Shown: positions 9,659-20,238, numbered from the stretch's first letter. The stretch: 64,000 nucleotides of DNA from Lacrimispora xylanolytica (GCF_026723765.1 NZ_CP113524.1:4015001-4079000), one strand, 5' to 3'. Numbers and translations are program-made. The notes: generated by a model not told the origin, from the sequence alone.

Positions 9659-12600
9659 TTACTGTATCCATTGTCCCTTTTGGTCTACGTGATATCCGTC
9701 TGGTGTTATAGTGTTTGTCATTAACTTTCCTCTTGTCCCATTAGAAACCGGATTAAAATAGTACCAAGCTCCTTCAATATTCTGCCAGCCAGTAAGCATC
9801 TGGCCCTGGGTTCCATCAGTGGTCATTTTTAAGTAGTACATAACTCCATCTGCATCTGTCTGCCAGCCAGTTACCATAAATCCATCTTTATCAAATCGGA
9901 ACCAGGAGGCCTTTTCCTGCTCTCCCGTTGCAAACGGGTTACTAATGTAGGCCCATTCATCGGTATAAGTCCGGTCGGAAGCAAAGATCCACTTTCCATT
10001 TCCTGCCTGAGTCCATGTGCCGGTAAGCGCACCGGAGGGAGCTGCCGGTCCTTTGATATTTCCTGCGACCGTTACTCCTACGGATCGGCTTCCACCACCG
10101 CCTCCAGAGCTGCCTCCGGAAGTGGTATTATCAATGACCTTTAGATTCAATCTAACCTGTACTGGATCAGAAAGCTTTCCATCACTACTTTCTGCATAAA
10201 TAAAAGCGTTTGTACTTCCGGAATACTGGGATTTACCAATAACCTGGTTCACCCAGCCAGCAATGACTTCCTGCTTTTCATTTATCACCACTGCCTTTAC
10301 ATTTCCATCTGCATCAACAGAAAGGATTCCTGTATCCGAGGCTCTCCACAGGATGTTCTTGTTCTCTCTATTTTCTGGATAAATAGAAGCGGAAAATTTC
10401 TTTCCCTCTAGTCCGCTCCAGGTATAAGCCGAGCTGCTTCTTCTTCCTGTTTTGGTCAGGATAAGGTCAAAAGTTTCACTGTCTCTGTCTGCTTCCAGGC
10501 ATTCTGCCTGGAACAATAACTTCACCAGACAAGTGGCTGCTTTCTTTCCATCCCTTGTAGTGGCTGTAATCTCTACATTTTTCTCTCCCATATAAGGAGC
10601 TTTGCGAAGTGCTTCTTTGATCCAGGCTGCACCATCAACTGGCATAACATTTCCCTGTTCATCCACGGATAATGCATCCGGATCAGAGGAAGTCCAGATC
10701 ACAGTACGGCCATAGGGTTTATGTTCTACTGACTCATCTAGATCCGGTAGGACCGTTGCAGACAGCTTCTTTGCCATAAATCCCTTTTTATTTTTGATCT
10801 GTGAATAGACATCTCCGGCCATCTGATAGCCAAGGCGATAGGATAGTTCATTCTGATCCAGCGTAACGCCTTCCGGGACTACTCTCGTCTGGTCATCTGT
10901 CACAAAGTTGATGCTTACCTGGCAGACAGCAGAAACTTTATTCCCCAACTTATCTTTTCCATCTACGGTAATGACTACCTCCCGGCTTCCGCTTCCTGAT
11001 ACCTTCGCATAGGGATCATTGCTTTTGATTCCATTGTCGGTCGCTATGATATTACGAATCCAGGCAGCATCCTTGAAAGCAGAAACCGATGCTTCCCGGT
11101 AGGCTTCATTTTCCTGAGTCACTTGTACGACTGCCGGATCGGAACTGGTCCATACCACTTCGTCCTTTGAGAAGAAGTCCGGGGTGAATGTTGCAGTCAA
11201 GGACTGAGGGGCTGTTACCGTTATTGTTTCACTTGGAGCCTTTCGGTCTCCGGTCAGGGTCCTTTTGACAGTGTAGGTAAGCGCCTGTTTATCAAGGGCT
11301 GCTCCTTCTGTTGCAACTAAGGTATTGTCAATGATCTGGAAGGTGACATTGATCCGGCTGTTGGCGGTACAAGGCTTTCCTTCAAAGGAAGTAGAAGGTC
11401 TGGTCTGTGCAGTTAAAACTGCAACGCCTCCGTTTTGATGCCCAGCTCCGTAAATCGTATTGGGGATCTTATACTGGTAATTTTCATCTGCCTGTTTCTT
11501 TTCTGCGTCCTCTATAATCGTTTGAAAGAAAGAGGAGGAAAGATTGACAGAAAGGCTGGCTGATTTTGCGGTATAACCGTCTGTTTCTTCATCCGTATTC
11601 TTTTCCAGGGTAATGAGCTGAGGGTCATCAATGCTCCATTTCACACGGTTATCTGCTACGTCATTGTTGGCATCAATCACAGCCTTGATATTCACCAGCT
11701 GTACTTCAGTCCCTTTTTCTAACACGCCGTTAATGTAGCGGGCAATCAGCTTTCCTTCCTTATTCTTGATCTCTGTTGTTATGACCGGAGCCTTTCGGTT
11801 CCCGGTTCTTGTCTGGACCACTGCAAAGGTATAACTTTCCGGATCAACCTTTACGGATACCGCTACCTTTTTATAGAGGGCCGATAGGGTAATGTTGTCC
11901 TCCGGCATGGTAAAGGTATAGGCATGGCTGCTATCTGAATAGGTGCTGCTCTTTTTGATTCCTTTACTATTTACGTAAAAAGGAGAGCCTTCGATCTGAA
12001 ACTTTTCCGTATCCGTATTGCTTGGCGCCGTTGTTACAGTAACAGCGGTACCGGCTGCAATGGCCCCCCGGTTCTCTTTATCCATAGGCTTGGAATACTG
12101 AGAGCTTCCACGGACTTCTAAGGTAGCAATGTCATAATAGTTCTGACCATTTGCTATGGTATCAATCTGATTGACATTTAATAGATATCCTCTTACGGGC
12201 CGTCCAAGGGAATCCGGTGCAAAGTGATCCAGGATATAATCTCCTAATTCCTCATCAAGAACGGTCAGGATGCCTTTTTCCAGTTCTTCATAAAAGTACT
12301 GGTCAGAAATGGTCTTTTTGGCTCCGCCCTGCACCAAAGTATAATAGATATCTCCTGTATGCCAGTATCCAATATGAGCGGCGTAGGTATAATCATTATC
12401 ATCTTCAATCTCTGAACCGCATACATTGGCGCTTATCTTGCTTTCCGTATCAGCAAACAGATACGCCACATCTTCTATGTAGTTGAAATTAGTTGCAGCC
12501 CCTTGTCTCGTTCCGATAAAGGTTCCTTCCCTTGCCATGGAACCGAGCTGGGAGTTTCCAATGGTTCCAGCAAAACGGGCCACCTTTAATTTTCCGGCTG

Positions 12601-13825
12601 TGTACTTTCCTGTGATACCCCCAATGGCGGTGGAATGATAGCCCCCAATGGTTCCGCTTACATAGGTGTTAAATATATCACTAGCATTCTGATAGCCTAC
12701 GATTCCACCAATGTATCCGGTTCCCTGGATTCTCGCCGTAGTTCCTGTGCCGGTAGATACCTCACAGTCTACAATGAAAGAATCCGAAGCAATACCTGCG
12801 ATACCACCGGCATAAATAACTTCACTTCCTCCTTTAGCATCAATCATGACTTTTTCACAGATGGCATTTTCAATGACCGTACCACTGATTTCTCCTGCAA
12901 TTCCTCCGGAAATACCGGTAGAGCTAATGTCAGCATTTTTTACGGTTATGTTTCCAATTTCACTATTTTCTGCATAGCCCACGACCACACCAGTCCGGTC
13001 ATTTCCCTTAATGGAACTGCTGTCCGGGATTATGGTCAGGTCATGGATATTGGCATCGTTTACAGCTCCGAACAGACCCACGTTGTTATAACTGGCAAAG
13101 GAAGCCAGTTTTAAGTTTTTAATGGTGTTTCCGTTTCCATCAAAGAAACCATTAAATGGGTGGGAGACTTCCCCGGCAATTTCTGAAGAATCCTGATAAA
13201 AGCCAATGGGAATCCAATTCACTCCCTGAAGATCAATGTTTGCTCCCAGGGCAAAGTAGCATCCGGAATAATCTCCGGCATACTTGGCTCCCTCTGCCTC
13301 CGGAACCATCATCCCCATAGCTGTAAGTTCAGAAAGGCCCATAAGCTGCTCCCGGTTCTTAATGAGATAAGGCTTCTCTTCCGTTCCCTCTCCCTGGCTT
13401 CCGCTAAGGAATTCAAAACTGGTCTTTCCGGACCAGGAATCCCAGATATCTCCCAGGGAGCTGGAAGTCTCTAACGCTAATTTTTTCACAGCAATCAAGG
13501 AGGACGGCAGCAATGGATTTACGGATACCGGCTTCGCCTGGGAAGGGGTGGCCGGCTCAGTCCAGTCAATGTCAGGTTCCGTCACTGGCTCGGTTTCTAT
13601 TTCATCTTCCGGCTGATCAATTTCCGGTTCTGTTTCTTCGATTATATTTACTGGTTCTTCTTCATCTTCGATCTTCTCCGCCTGAGAAGGGGTCCCCATC
13701 CGGGCATACACCGGATTTCCGGAAAGAAGGTCTGTATTGGCATAAACTGCCCAACTTGGCAGTGATGTCATTGCCAGGGCGGCACACAATGCGTATGCCG
13801 TCCCTTTCATCATCTTTTTGTTCAT
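9659..13825 (-). CDS. Giant secreted GLUG / Ig-like protein with wall-binding repeats
   Basis: This 1388-aa protein has a signal peptide (MNKKMMKGTAYALCAALA, cleavage near residue 30), then an acidic linker with two TPSQA motifs. Residues about 130-400 carry GLUG-type repeats (GLFGAVNDANIHDLTI, GGIAGEISGTVIENA), which form beta-helical stalks in IgA-protease and adhesin proteins. Residues about 650-1230 contain repeated bacterial Ig-like segments with VVWTSSDPAVVQV-type cores. The C-terminal 110 residues have choline/glucan-binding-like repeats (GWQNIEGAWYYFNPV) ending in TNTITPDGYHVDQKGQW, suggesting non-covalent wall attachment. No LPXTG motif is present. It starts 8 nt after the 2077-aa gene ends, so the two are operonic. 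An adhesin or matrix role is inferred. Confidence 0.8.
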   Translation of the reverse strand: MNKKMMKGTAYALCAALAMTSLPSWAVYANTDLLSGNPVYARMGTPSQAEKIEDEEEPVNIIEETEPEIDQPEDEIETEPVTEPDIDWTEPATPSQAKPVSVNPLLPSSLIAVKKLALETSSSLGDIWDSWSGKTSFEFLSGSQGEGTEEKPYLIKNREQLMGLSELTAMGMMVPEAEGAKYAGDYSGCYFALGANIDLQGVNWIPIGFYQDSSEIAGEVSHPFNGFFDGNGNTIKNLKLASFASYNNVGLFGAVNDANIHDLTIIPDSSSIKGNDRTGVVVGYAENSEIGNITVKNADISSTGISGGIAGEISGTVIENAICEKVMIDAKGGSEVIYAGGIAGIASDSFIVDCEVSTGTGTTARIQGTGYIGGIVGYQNASDIFNTYVSGTIGGYHSTAIGGITGKYTAGKLKVARFAGTIGNSQLGSMAREGTFIGTRQGAATNFNYIEDVAYLFADTESKISANVCGSEIEDDNDYTYAAHIGYWHTGDIYYTLVQGGAKKTISDQYFYEELEKGILTVLDEELGDYILDHFAPDSLGRPVRGYLLNVNQIDTIANGQNYYDIATLEVRGSSQYSKPMDKENRGAIAAGTAVTVTTAPSNTDTEKFQIEGSPFYVNSKGIKKSSTYSDSSHAYTFTMPEDNITLSALYKKVAVSVKVDPESYTFAVVQTRTGNRKAPVITTEIKNKEGKLIARYINGVLEKGTEVQLVNIKAVIDANNDVADNRVKWSIDDPQLITLEKNTDEETDGYTAKSASLSVNLSSSFFQTIIEDAEKKQADENYQYKIPNTIYGAGHQNGGVAVLTAQTRPSTSFEGKPCTANSRINVTFQIIDNTLVATEGAALDKQALTYTVKRTLTGDRKAPSETITVTAPQSLTATFTPDFFSKDEVVWTSSDPAVVQVTQENEAYREASVSAFKDAAWIRNIIATDNGIKSNDPYAKVSGSGSREVVITVDGKDKLGNKVSAVCQVSINFVTDDQTRVVPEGVTLDQNELSYRLGYQMAGDVYSQIKNKKGFMAKKLSATVLPDLDESVEHKPYGRTVIWTSSDPDALSVDEQGNVMPVDGAAWIKEALRKAPYMGEKNVEITATTRDGKKAATCLVKLLFQAECLEADRDSETFDLILTKTGRRSSSAYTWSGLEGKKFSASIYPENRENKNILWRASDTGILSVDADGNVKAVVINEKQEVIAGWVNQVIGKSQYSGSTNAFIYAESSDGKLSDPVQVRLNLKVIDNTTSGGSSGGGGGSRSVGVTVAGNIKGPAAPSGALTGTWTQAGNGKWIFASDRTYTDEWAYISNPFATGEQEKASWFRFDKDGFMVTGWQTDADGVMYYLKMTTDGTQGQMLTGWQNIEGAWYYFNPVSNGTRGKLMTNTITPDGYHVDQKGQWIQ

Positions 13826-13833
13826 TCTTCCTC

Positions 13834-16800
13834 CTATTTCTTATCTTTGCAAACCCCATTTTCGTCTACCCAAAATCCATCTGGGGTATATTCATTTCGA
13901 TACATGGAACCATACGGCCGATCCAACAGACTTAGAGGTGTATTAAGTATCTCAAGATCAAATAGCCACCCTATTTTGTTATCTCCCATATAGGTCTGAC
14001 GCTGGTTCTTTTCTGTAAAGTAATACATTTTATTGTCAATACGCCGCCAACCAGTAAGCATCTCTGTGGTGTTTGGATCAAAGAAATATAACTTTTTATC
14101 CATTGGTTCGTTATACCAGCCCCTAAGTGCTGCTCCAAACTGCTCTTCAGGGTCATTGTTCAGCATGAACCACTCATTATCTTTTTCTTTGTACCAGTTG
14201 TAATTTAACTTACTTTCTTCATTCACATGATATAAATTGGTACCATCTCCGATCCACTCATTGCTTGCAGGAGTCCCGTCCGGCTTAATATAAGTAACAT
14301 CCTTTGGATTCTCCGGGTTTACGTTAAAGGTACCACCATCATTCCTCACGCTTGGCTTTGAAGTACTGTCTATGGAAGGAATCTCTGGAACAGTCACGGC
14401 CTCATTATCCTTAGCTTTTGATTCATTTGGCTTTACTGGATCTGGCTTTACTGGATCTGGCTTTGTGGGTTCTGGCTTCGTTGGCTCCGTGTCAGTTGGC
14501 TCCGTGTCAGTTGGCTCCGGATCGGTCGGTTCTGGCTTCGTTGGTTCCGGGTCAGTTGGCTCCGGTTTTGTCGGCTCTGGATCGGTTGGTTCCGGGTCAG
14601 TATTTCCATTGTCTACTTTCTTATAATCATCTGAAGTACCTGGTTCTCCATCTGGCCCATTTAGCCAGGTTTCAGTATCATGATCCCAACTTCCTCCGTT
14701 CCCTGGCCGGATATGCGTTACGTCTCCGTTGTCGATGTAATAACCGCCACCGGGCAGTACATGGATCTGCCTATCATTATCGGTTCCCGGTTTTCCGTCC
14801 GGGCCATACCACCAGTGTTCCGTTCCACTTGTCCAACTTCCTCCGGTTCCCGGTCTTATGTAGGTTCCGTTTCCGTTGTCAATGTAATAACCGCCGCCGG
14901 GCAGTACATGGATCTGCCTATCATCATCGGTTCCTGGCTTTCCGTCCGAACCGTACCACCAGTGTCCCGTTCCACTTGTCCAGCTTCCTCCAGTTCCTGG
15001 TTTTATGTAGGTTCCATCTCCGTTGTCGATGTAATAACCGCCTCCGGGCAGTACATGGATCTGCTTATCATCATCGGTTCCTGGCTTTCCGTCCGGACCG
15101 TACCACCAGTGTTCCGTTCCACTTGTCCAGCTTCCTCCAGTTCCCGGTCTTATGTAGGTTCCGTCTCTGTTGTCAATGTAATAACCGCCTCCGGGCAGTA
15201 TATGAATCTGTCTATCATCAGAAGTTCCCGGTGTTCCATCTGGCCCATACCACCAGTACTGTGTTTCACTTCCCCAGTTTCCTCCGGCTCCTGGTCTTAT
15301 ATAGATTCCATTTCCACTGTCAATGTAATAAATGGGTGTTCCGTTGCTTCCATTCCCTCCGTTATAAATCCGGACATCATCATAGGTTCCAGGGATTCCA
15401 TCGGGGCCATTCCACCAAAGTTCAATTCCACTGGCCCAGCTTCCCCCTGTACCTGGTCGGTAATGAGTTCCATTTCCATTGTCTGCATAGGAACCAGTCC
15501 CATTTGCAAAGGTAAGGATTCGCTTGTCATCGGAAGTCAGAGAAATTCCATCAAGCCCTTTCCACCAGAGTTCATCATCAGTGGTATTCCACGTTCCATC
15601 GGCTCCGGGTTTTCTGTAAGTCCCGTTTCCATTGTCGATAATTCCGATGGTCCAGTGCCCATAATAGGTCTGATCCCCCAGTGCTGCCAGTGTAGTCTCC
15701 TTGATCCGGGTTCCTCCTTCTGGTTCAGTAAACCAACCAAGGAACACATAACCTGTCTCATTTAGATTAGGCAGCACACCAATAGGAAGAGCATAGGTCA
15801 CGGTCTTATCTTCCGGATCTTCCATGGTCTCAGATTCTGGTAGATTTCGCTCAAAATGAATCGTATACTGGTTTGCCTTCCATTTGGCTTTATACTCTGT
15901 ATCACCAGCTTCCACCCAACTTCCGGCCGTCACTTGCTCCCCGTTATCTTTAAACCAACCACCAAAGGTATAGCCTGGCTTCTCCGGTGACGGAAGGGTT
16001 CCGAGACGGGAGGGATAATCCTGATTTATTTCTATTACAACTTGCTTTCCATCTGCATCATAGTAAACAAATTGAATTTGATAAGAATTTGATTCCCAGC
16101 CTGCATGATAGGTATATCCCTCTGCTCCAGACTGTGGCTGAAAGATGGTCTGAGGATTGATTTTTTTGTTTTCCCCATCATACCAACCTGTAAAGGTATA
16201 CCCTTTCTCTTCCGGAGCCGGAAGCGTTCCAAATGCCTGGTCATAGGTCTGGTTCACCGTAAAGGTCTGTACTGATTCTTCTTCTGGTTGTTGAGCCTTT
16301 GAAATAAACCGAACCTCATAGGATATTGGGTACCAATTTCCGTAATAGACCACATCTTTGGATTCCACCATGGAATGGCTAGTCAGTTTTGTTCCTGTCC
16401 CATTCTTTCCGGTCCACCAGCCATTAAATTTCCAGCCGTAGATTTCAGGAGCCGGAAGGGTTCCCAGTTCCGTATCAAACGTATGCTCTTTCTTTAACAC
16501 TCCTTCCGTCCACCTCACATGATCCGGATCAAAAGTCACTTTGTAAGTATTGGGGAACCAATGAGCATACACGGTCACATTAATGGACGGCATCTGGTTA
16601 CCTCTGTAGGAATAGATACTTCCTCCAGATGCACTTGTGTACCAGCCATCGAACTGATATCCAGGTCTTTCTACAAGATCTTTTCCATCTTCTAGTATCT
16701 GGTCAAAGGATTGATCAAAGGAAATGACCACTTCTTTTTTTGGACTTCCCTCCAGAGTTCCACCGTTTCCATCTAACGTTAGTAAATACCCGTTTATGGA

Positions 16801-19800
16801 ATACTGGGCGGTGACTTCCTTATGGTCCTGAATGTTGGCCGTTGGCTTATCCCAGCCAATAAATGTGTACCCAGCTCTCTCAGGTGCTTCCGGTGGCGTT
16901 GCATCGGCCCCTAGTAAAATCTCCTGCCTATCAATGACAGTTCCATTCCACTCTTTAAAAGTAACCTCGCTGGAGCTTCTTTCCCACTGTGCATATACAG
17001 TCAGATCTGTATCAGGCATTACATTTCCGCTTTCCGGATATTTACTGCCCTCGGTGGGAGCTGTATACCAGCCTGTAAAGGTATAATACTTACGAATTGC
17101 ATTGTTTTTTCCATCTGTAAGATCCTGATCTAAGGACTCTCCAGCCGTAACATCCATTGTTATGTTTGTTTTTCCGGACAGACTTCCTCCGTTCCCATCT
17201 AAGGTAAGGCGATGAGAATTAATCTCATATTGAGCTGTTAGGACCGTATCTTCCTGGATATTTGTGGTTGAATTATCCCAACCAATAAAACGGTATCCAG
17301 TGCGTACTGGTGGTTCTGGCAGCACTGCACTCTCACCATATAGAACCGTTTGATTGGATAGAATATTCCCATCCCAATCCTTAAATGTTACTGTGAAATC
17401 TCTTACATATTTAGCATACACATTTACATCTATAGTTTTAGCACTTTGTACTGGGTCTTCTGGTTTTAACCCAAGGCTAAAATCTATAGGATTTGTAAAC
17501 TCTTTATCGTAATAGAACCCCTTAAATACTCTGCCGTCATCGTATATTTTTTCATTCTTTAGGTTAATTAAATTATCATAATTATCTGAACTTATTACCT
17601 CATCATATTTACCATACACAAAACCCGATGTATTACTCTCCCAACTAGAAGTGGTATTGCTTGGAAACCAGGCAATAAATTTTAAGGTTTTTGGAGTTCT
17701 TGCAAAATATACATTTCTATTTGTAGTAGTGGCATATTTAAGATCAGTTGGTAGTATTACACCATTATCATCACACCACCCGTTACCATATCCAGTACTT
17801 ATATATCCCGGAACTTCCATACTTGCAGTTGATGGTAGATATCTTTCGCATAACACTTTATCACTATTGCTTGAATTTAGGGTCATTGTTCTAGGTGGTC
17901 TGCTATCTCCAATACCATAGTTTATGGTATAATTTACGGTCCAGTTATCCCATTTTCCATATAAGTTTAAAGACTCTCCTGGCATTTTATAGTCTGGCTG
18001 TACACCGGAACCATATTCAAAAGCATATCCAAACTTTTCTAAATGCCATTTAACAATTCTTTTACCATTACTACTAGAGAAGTTGGGCGGGTTTCCTATA
18101 GCATCACCCTCATTTATTTTACCTACTCTCTGATAATTGGTGTCCGAGCCATCTAAATTTCTATAATAAATAATATAATTTGAATTACGTTCCCATACTG
18201 CATATAGAGTTAAGTCGCTACCTAGTCCGCTAGGGTAGTAGCTTGATCCACTTCCTTCTGGATTTGTATACCACCCCTTAAAGTTGTATAAACTTCTAGT
18301 TGTTTTTGATTCTAAATTCTTAAGTAAGTCATATGTACGTGTTCCATAAATTAACTCTTTCGTATATGTTTCACTGCCATCTATTAAACCACCATTACCC
18401 ATTAAAGTTAATGTCACTGTGTCTTTATACTGAGCCTTAAATGTGGAATCTTTTGATATATTGGAATAATCTCCACCCCAACCGGTAAATATTTTACCAG
18501 GTATTACAGGAGGTGTTGGAGCTGTGGCTGAATTACCGGATAATACTATTTGCTCACTTAGTATATTACCGTCTATATCTTGAAAAATTACTGTATTTTC
18601 AAGTGGCTTAAATGAAGGAAATACCCAAGTAACCTTACCACTAGTACCGCAATTAATCTCTGTACCACTAGCTATATAATCACCATATCCACTACCTAGT
18701 CTCCAACCTTCAAAAATATATCCTGATTTTGATGGTTTACTTACTGAATCTATATTAAATGAACTATTTCTTCTTACTTTAATATCTTGAATATCATAGG
18801 TATAGTTACCTACATTGAAATACTCTACCTTTTTATTTACACGATCCTCCTGCTCCCTAGCAAAAATATACATGTCTGCATTATCTGGACACCACACACC
18901 ATATATTGACGTAGGATACCACTCATCAGATTTAAATATAAATCCTTGAGATAGTAAAGTGACACTACTGTAATAACTATCTATATTTGCAGGGTCTCCA
19001 TTTAGTAAGTCATACCCTATTACTACGTTAGATGCGTTATATCTCGGAACTGAAAAACTATTGTCATTACTTCTATAGCTTGCCCAAGCTACAAATTTTG
19101 AAGTAAAGTTCATACCTCTATCTATAGCCGATTGATACGGCTTTTGAGGATACATTGTGCTACCTCCCATAGATGGGTGATCTTTTATAAGGTATTGATT
19201 AGACGGAATACTTGACCTAAACTGTCCAGGAGCGTCTAAATACCACTCATAATCATAATAAGTAGTGGCCATCAAACTGGCTCTTAACATATTATTTACA
19301 TTTATCACTCCATCTTCATCGGAATAGTACCAGCCTGGCTGACCTTCTCGTTCTTCCTCATTTATTATGATTCCATAAAAGTGATATCCTAGATTTCCAT
19401 TATCATCACTTTCTAAATGCCAAATATAATACCCTGATGTATCCCAATTTTTAAAACCACTTATCTTTTTTCTAATGTAATCATTAATTTCATTATTATT
19501 AGAAAATAGCCTCCAAGATAAGCTTGTCCATGCAGTTTCATCTGGCACTACGCTCCTATATACAAAAGGAGCCAAATCGTAATACTCCTCATCCAGATTC
19601 ACCGAATCAGAAGCATCATCAACCGTCCCGGTCAGATCCGTCACATACCATAGAGGAAATTCTACATCTCCTTGTAAATATCCGTAATCCCGGTACTGCA
19701 TCATCCCATACCGGTCCTCAAATTTCCAAAATTTCTTTCCTAAATCCGATGCCTGGGAGTAATATTCCGGAATTTCTTCCGGCTCCACTCTCACAAACTT

Positions 19801-20067
19801 TTTTACTACCTCAGAAGGTGTTGCTTTTCCATCTGGAATTTCTGCTTCCGATGGTGTGGCCTCTCTCCCTAGGCTTTCCGCTTCTGAAGGCGTAGCAGTT
19901 GAGCCTTGCTTTGTAGATTCCGATGGAGACGCAAGCAATTCCAATGCTTTCTCCATATTTGTCTTCCAAGATGCTAAGGAAGTAAATGGAGGGGCATATC
20001 CTACTGTGGTTACTGCAATGACAGCAGCAAGGAAAAGACTTAATATTCTTTTTCCATTCCCTTTCAT
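13834..20067 (-). CDS. 2077-aa InlB B-repeat surface protein
   Basis: The signal peptide covers about residues 1-32, followed by a linker with three TPSE motifs. An N-terminal unknown domain (about 70-400) has many Trp and Tyr. About 14 InlB/Listeria-Bacteroides B-repeats follow (cores such as GYTFTGWYDG, GYRFIGWDN, GYQFDGWYT), then a block of 49-aa tandem repeats (IDNGNGTYIRPGTGGSW, then YGPDGKPGTDDD), a Pro/Thr/Glu/Lys linker of PEPT units, and wall-binding repeats (GWYNEPMDKKLYFFDP) ending with TPDGFWVDENG. The B-repeats are known elongated spacer folds. The start overlaps the stop of the 54-aa microprotein in an ATGA. Adhesion or biofilm scaffold is the likely role; the ligand is unknown. 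Confidence 0.82.
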   Translation of the reverse strand: MKGNGKRILSLFLAAVIAVTTVGYAPPFTSLASWKTNMEKALELLASPSESTKQGSTATPSEAESLGREATPSEAEIPDGKATPSEVVKKFVRVEPEEIPEYYSQASDLGKKFWKFEDRYGMMQYRDYGYLQGDVEFPLWYVTDLTGTVDDASDSVNLDEEYYDLAPFVYRSVVPDETAWTSLSWRLFSNNNEINDYIRKKISGFKNWDTSGYYIWHLESDDNGNLGYHFYGIIINEEEREGQPGWYYSDEDGVINVNNMLRASLMATTYYDYEWYLDAPGQFRSSIPSNQYLIKDHPSMGGSTMYPQKPYQSAIDRGMNFTSKFVAWASYRSNDNSFSVPRYNASNVVIGYDLLNGDPANIDSYYSSVTLLSQGFIFKSDEWYPTSIYGVWCPDNADMYIFAREQEDRVNKKVEYFNVGNYTYDIQDIKVRRNSSFNIDSVSKPSKSGYIFEGWRLGSGYGDYIASGTEINCGTSGKVTWVFPSFKPLENTVIFQDIDGNILSEQIVLSGNSATAPTPPVIPGKIFTGWGGDYSNISKDSTFKAQYKDTVTLTLMGNGGLIDGSETYTKELIYGTRTYDLLKNLESKTTRSLYNFKGWYTNPEGSGSSYYPSGLGSDLTLYAVWERNSNYIIYYRNLDGSDTNYQRVGKINEGDAIGNPPNFSSSNGKRIVKWHLEKFGYAFEYGSGVQPDYKMPGESLNLYGKWDNWTVNYTINYGIGDSRPPRTMTLNSSNSDKVLCERYLPSTASMEVPGYISTGYGNGWCDDNGVILPTDLKYATTTNRNVYFARTPKTLKFIAWFPSNTTSSWESNTSGFVYGKYDEVISSDNYDNLINLKNEKIYDDGRVFKGFYYDKEFTNPIDFSLGLKPEDPVQSAKTIDVNVYAKYVRDFTVTFKDWDGNILSNQTVLYGESAVLPEPPVRTGYRFIGWDNSTTNIQEDTVLTAQYEINSHRLTLDGNGGSLSGKTNITMDVTAGESLDQDLTDGKNNAIRKYYTFTGWYTAPTEGSKYPESGNVMPDTDLTVYAQWERSSSEVTFKEWNGTVIDRQEILLGADATPPEAPERAGYTFIGWDKPTANIQDHKEVTAQYSINGYLLTLDGNGGTLEGSPKKEVVISFDQSFDQILEDGKDLVERPGYQFDGWYTSASGGSIYSYRGNQMPSINVTVYAHWFPNTYKVTFDPDHVRWTEGVLKKEHTFDTELGTLPAPEIYGWKFNGWWTGKNGTGTKLTSHSMVESKDVVYYGNWYPISYEVRFISKAQQPEEESVQTFTVNQTYDQAFGTLPAPEEKGYTFTGWYDGENKKINPQTIFQPQSGAEGYTYHAGWESNSYQIQFVYYDADGKQVVIEINQDYPSRLGTLPSPEKPGYTFGGWFKDNGEQVTAGSWVEAGDTEYKAKWKANQYTIHFERNLPESETMEDPEDKTVTYALPIGVLPNLNETGYVFLGWFTEPEGGTRIKETTLAALGDQTYYGHWTIGIIDNGNGTYRKPGADGTWNTTDDELWWKGLDGISLTSDDKRILTFANGTGSYADNGNGTHYRPGTGGSWASGIELWWNGPDGIPGTYDDVRIYNGGNGSNGTPIYYIDSGNGIYIRPGAGGNWGSETQYWWYGPDGTPGTSDDRQIHILPGGGYYIDNRDGTYIRPGTGGSWTSGTEHWWYGPDGKPGTDDDKQIHVLPGGGYYIDNGDGTYIKPGTGGSWTSGTGHWWYGSDGKPGTDDDRQIHVLPGGGYYIDNGNGTYIRPGTGGSWTSGTEHWWYGPDGKPGTDNDRQIHVLPGGGYYIDNGDVTHIRPGNGGSWDHDTETWLNGPDGEPGTSDDYKKVDNGNTDPEPTDPEPTKPEPTDPEPTKPEPTDPEPTDTEPTDTEPTKPEPTKPDPVKPDPVKPNESKAKDNEAVTVPEIPSIDSTSKPSVRNDGGTFNVNPENPKDVTYIKPDGTPASNEWIGDGTNLYHVNEESKLNYNWYKEKDNEWFMLNNDPEEQFGAALRGWYNEPMDKKLYFFDPNTTEMLTGWRRIDNKMYYFTEKNQRQTYMGDNKIGWLFDLEILNTPLSLLDRPYGSMYRNEYTPDGFWVDENGVCKDKK
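14700..15340 (-). repeat. 147-bp tandem repeats encoding a 49-aa module
   Basis: Copies of the same segment start at about 14732, 14879, 15026 and 15173, exactly 147 bp apart and nearly identical. More divergent copies continue on the high-coordinate side to about 15640. Each unit encodes a GGGYYIDNG-type start, a TGGSW core and an Asp-rich GTDDD end. Confidence 0.85.
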
Positions 20068-20228
20068 GTTTTATTCTCCTGTATCCTTTGTTTAAATTCT
20101 CTTATCCACTGCATTTGTTCCTTATCATTAATTGCCCTTTGTTCTGGGCTTATTTTAAGGATATTTCCTAAGAATATTGCAGAGAAGATAACGATAATTA
20201 AAAGAAGCAAAGACATAATTAGTAGCAT
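20064..20228 (-). CDS. 54-aa single-span membrane microprotein
   Basis: The protein reads MLLIMSLLLLIIVIFSAIFL, then a short charged tail (EQMQWIREFKQRIQE). It has one N-terminal transmembrane span and an amphipathic cytoplasmic or surface tail. It has a ribosome site (AAGGAG, 6 nt upstream), lies 10 nt after the 752-aa gene and its TGA overlaps the ATG of the 2077-aa giant gene. This tight coupling is the main argument that it is real. No family was recognised. It may help secretion or stability of the giant protein that follows. Confidence 0.65.
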   Translation of the reverse strand: MLLIMSLLLLIIVIFSAIFLGNILKISPEQRAINDKEQMQWIREFKQRIQENKT

Positions 20229-20238
20229 CTTAATCTCC

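Noticed and set aside
14418-15765. Plus-strand ORFs of about 360 aa opposite the 2077-aa gene
   Set aside because: They mirror the 147-bp repeat array and lack independent coding features.
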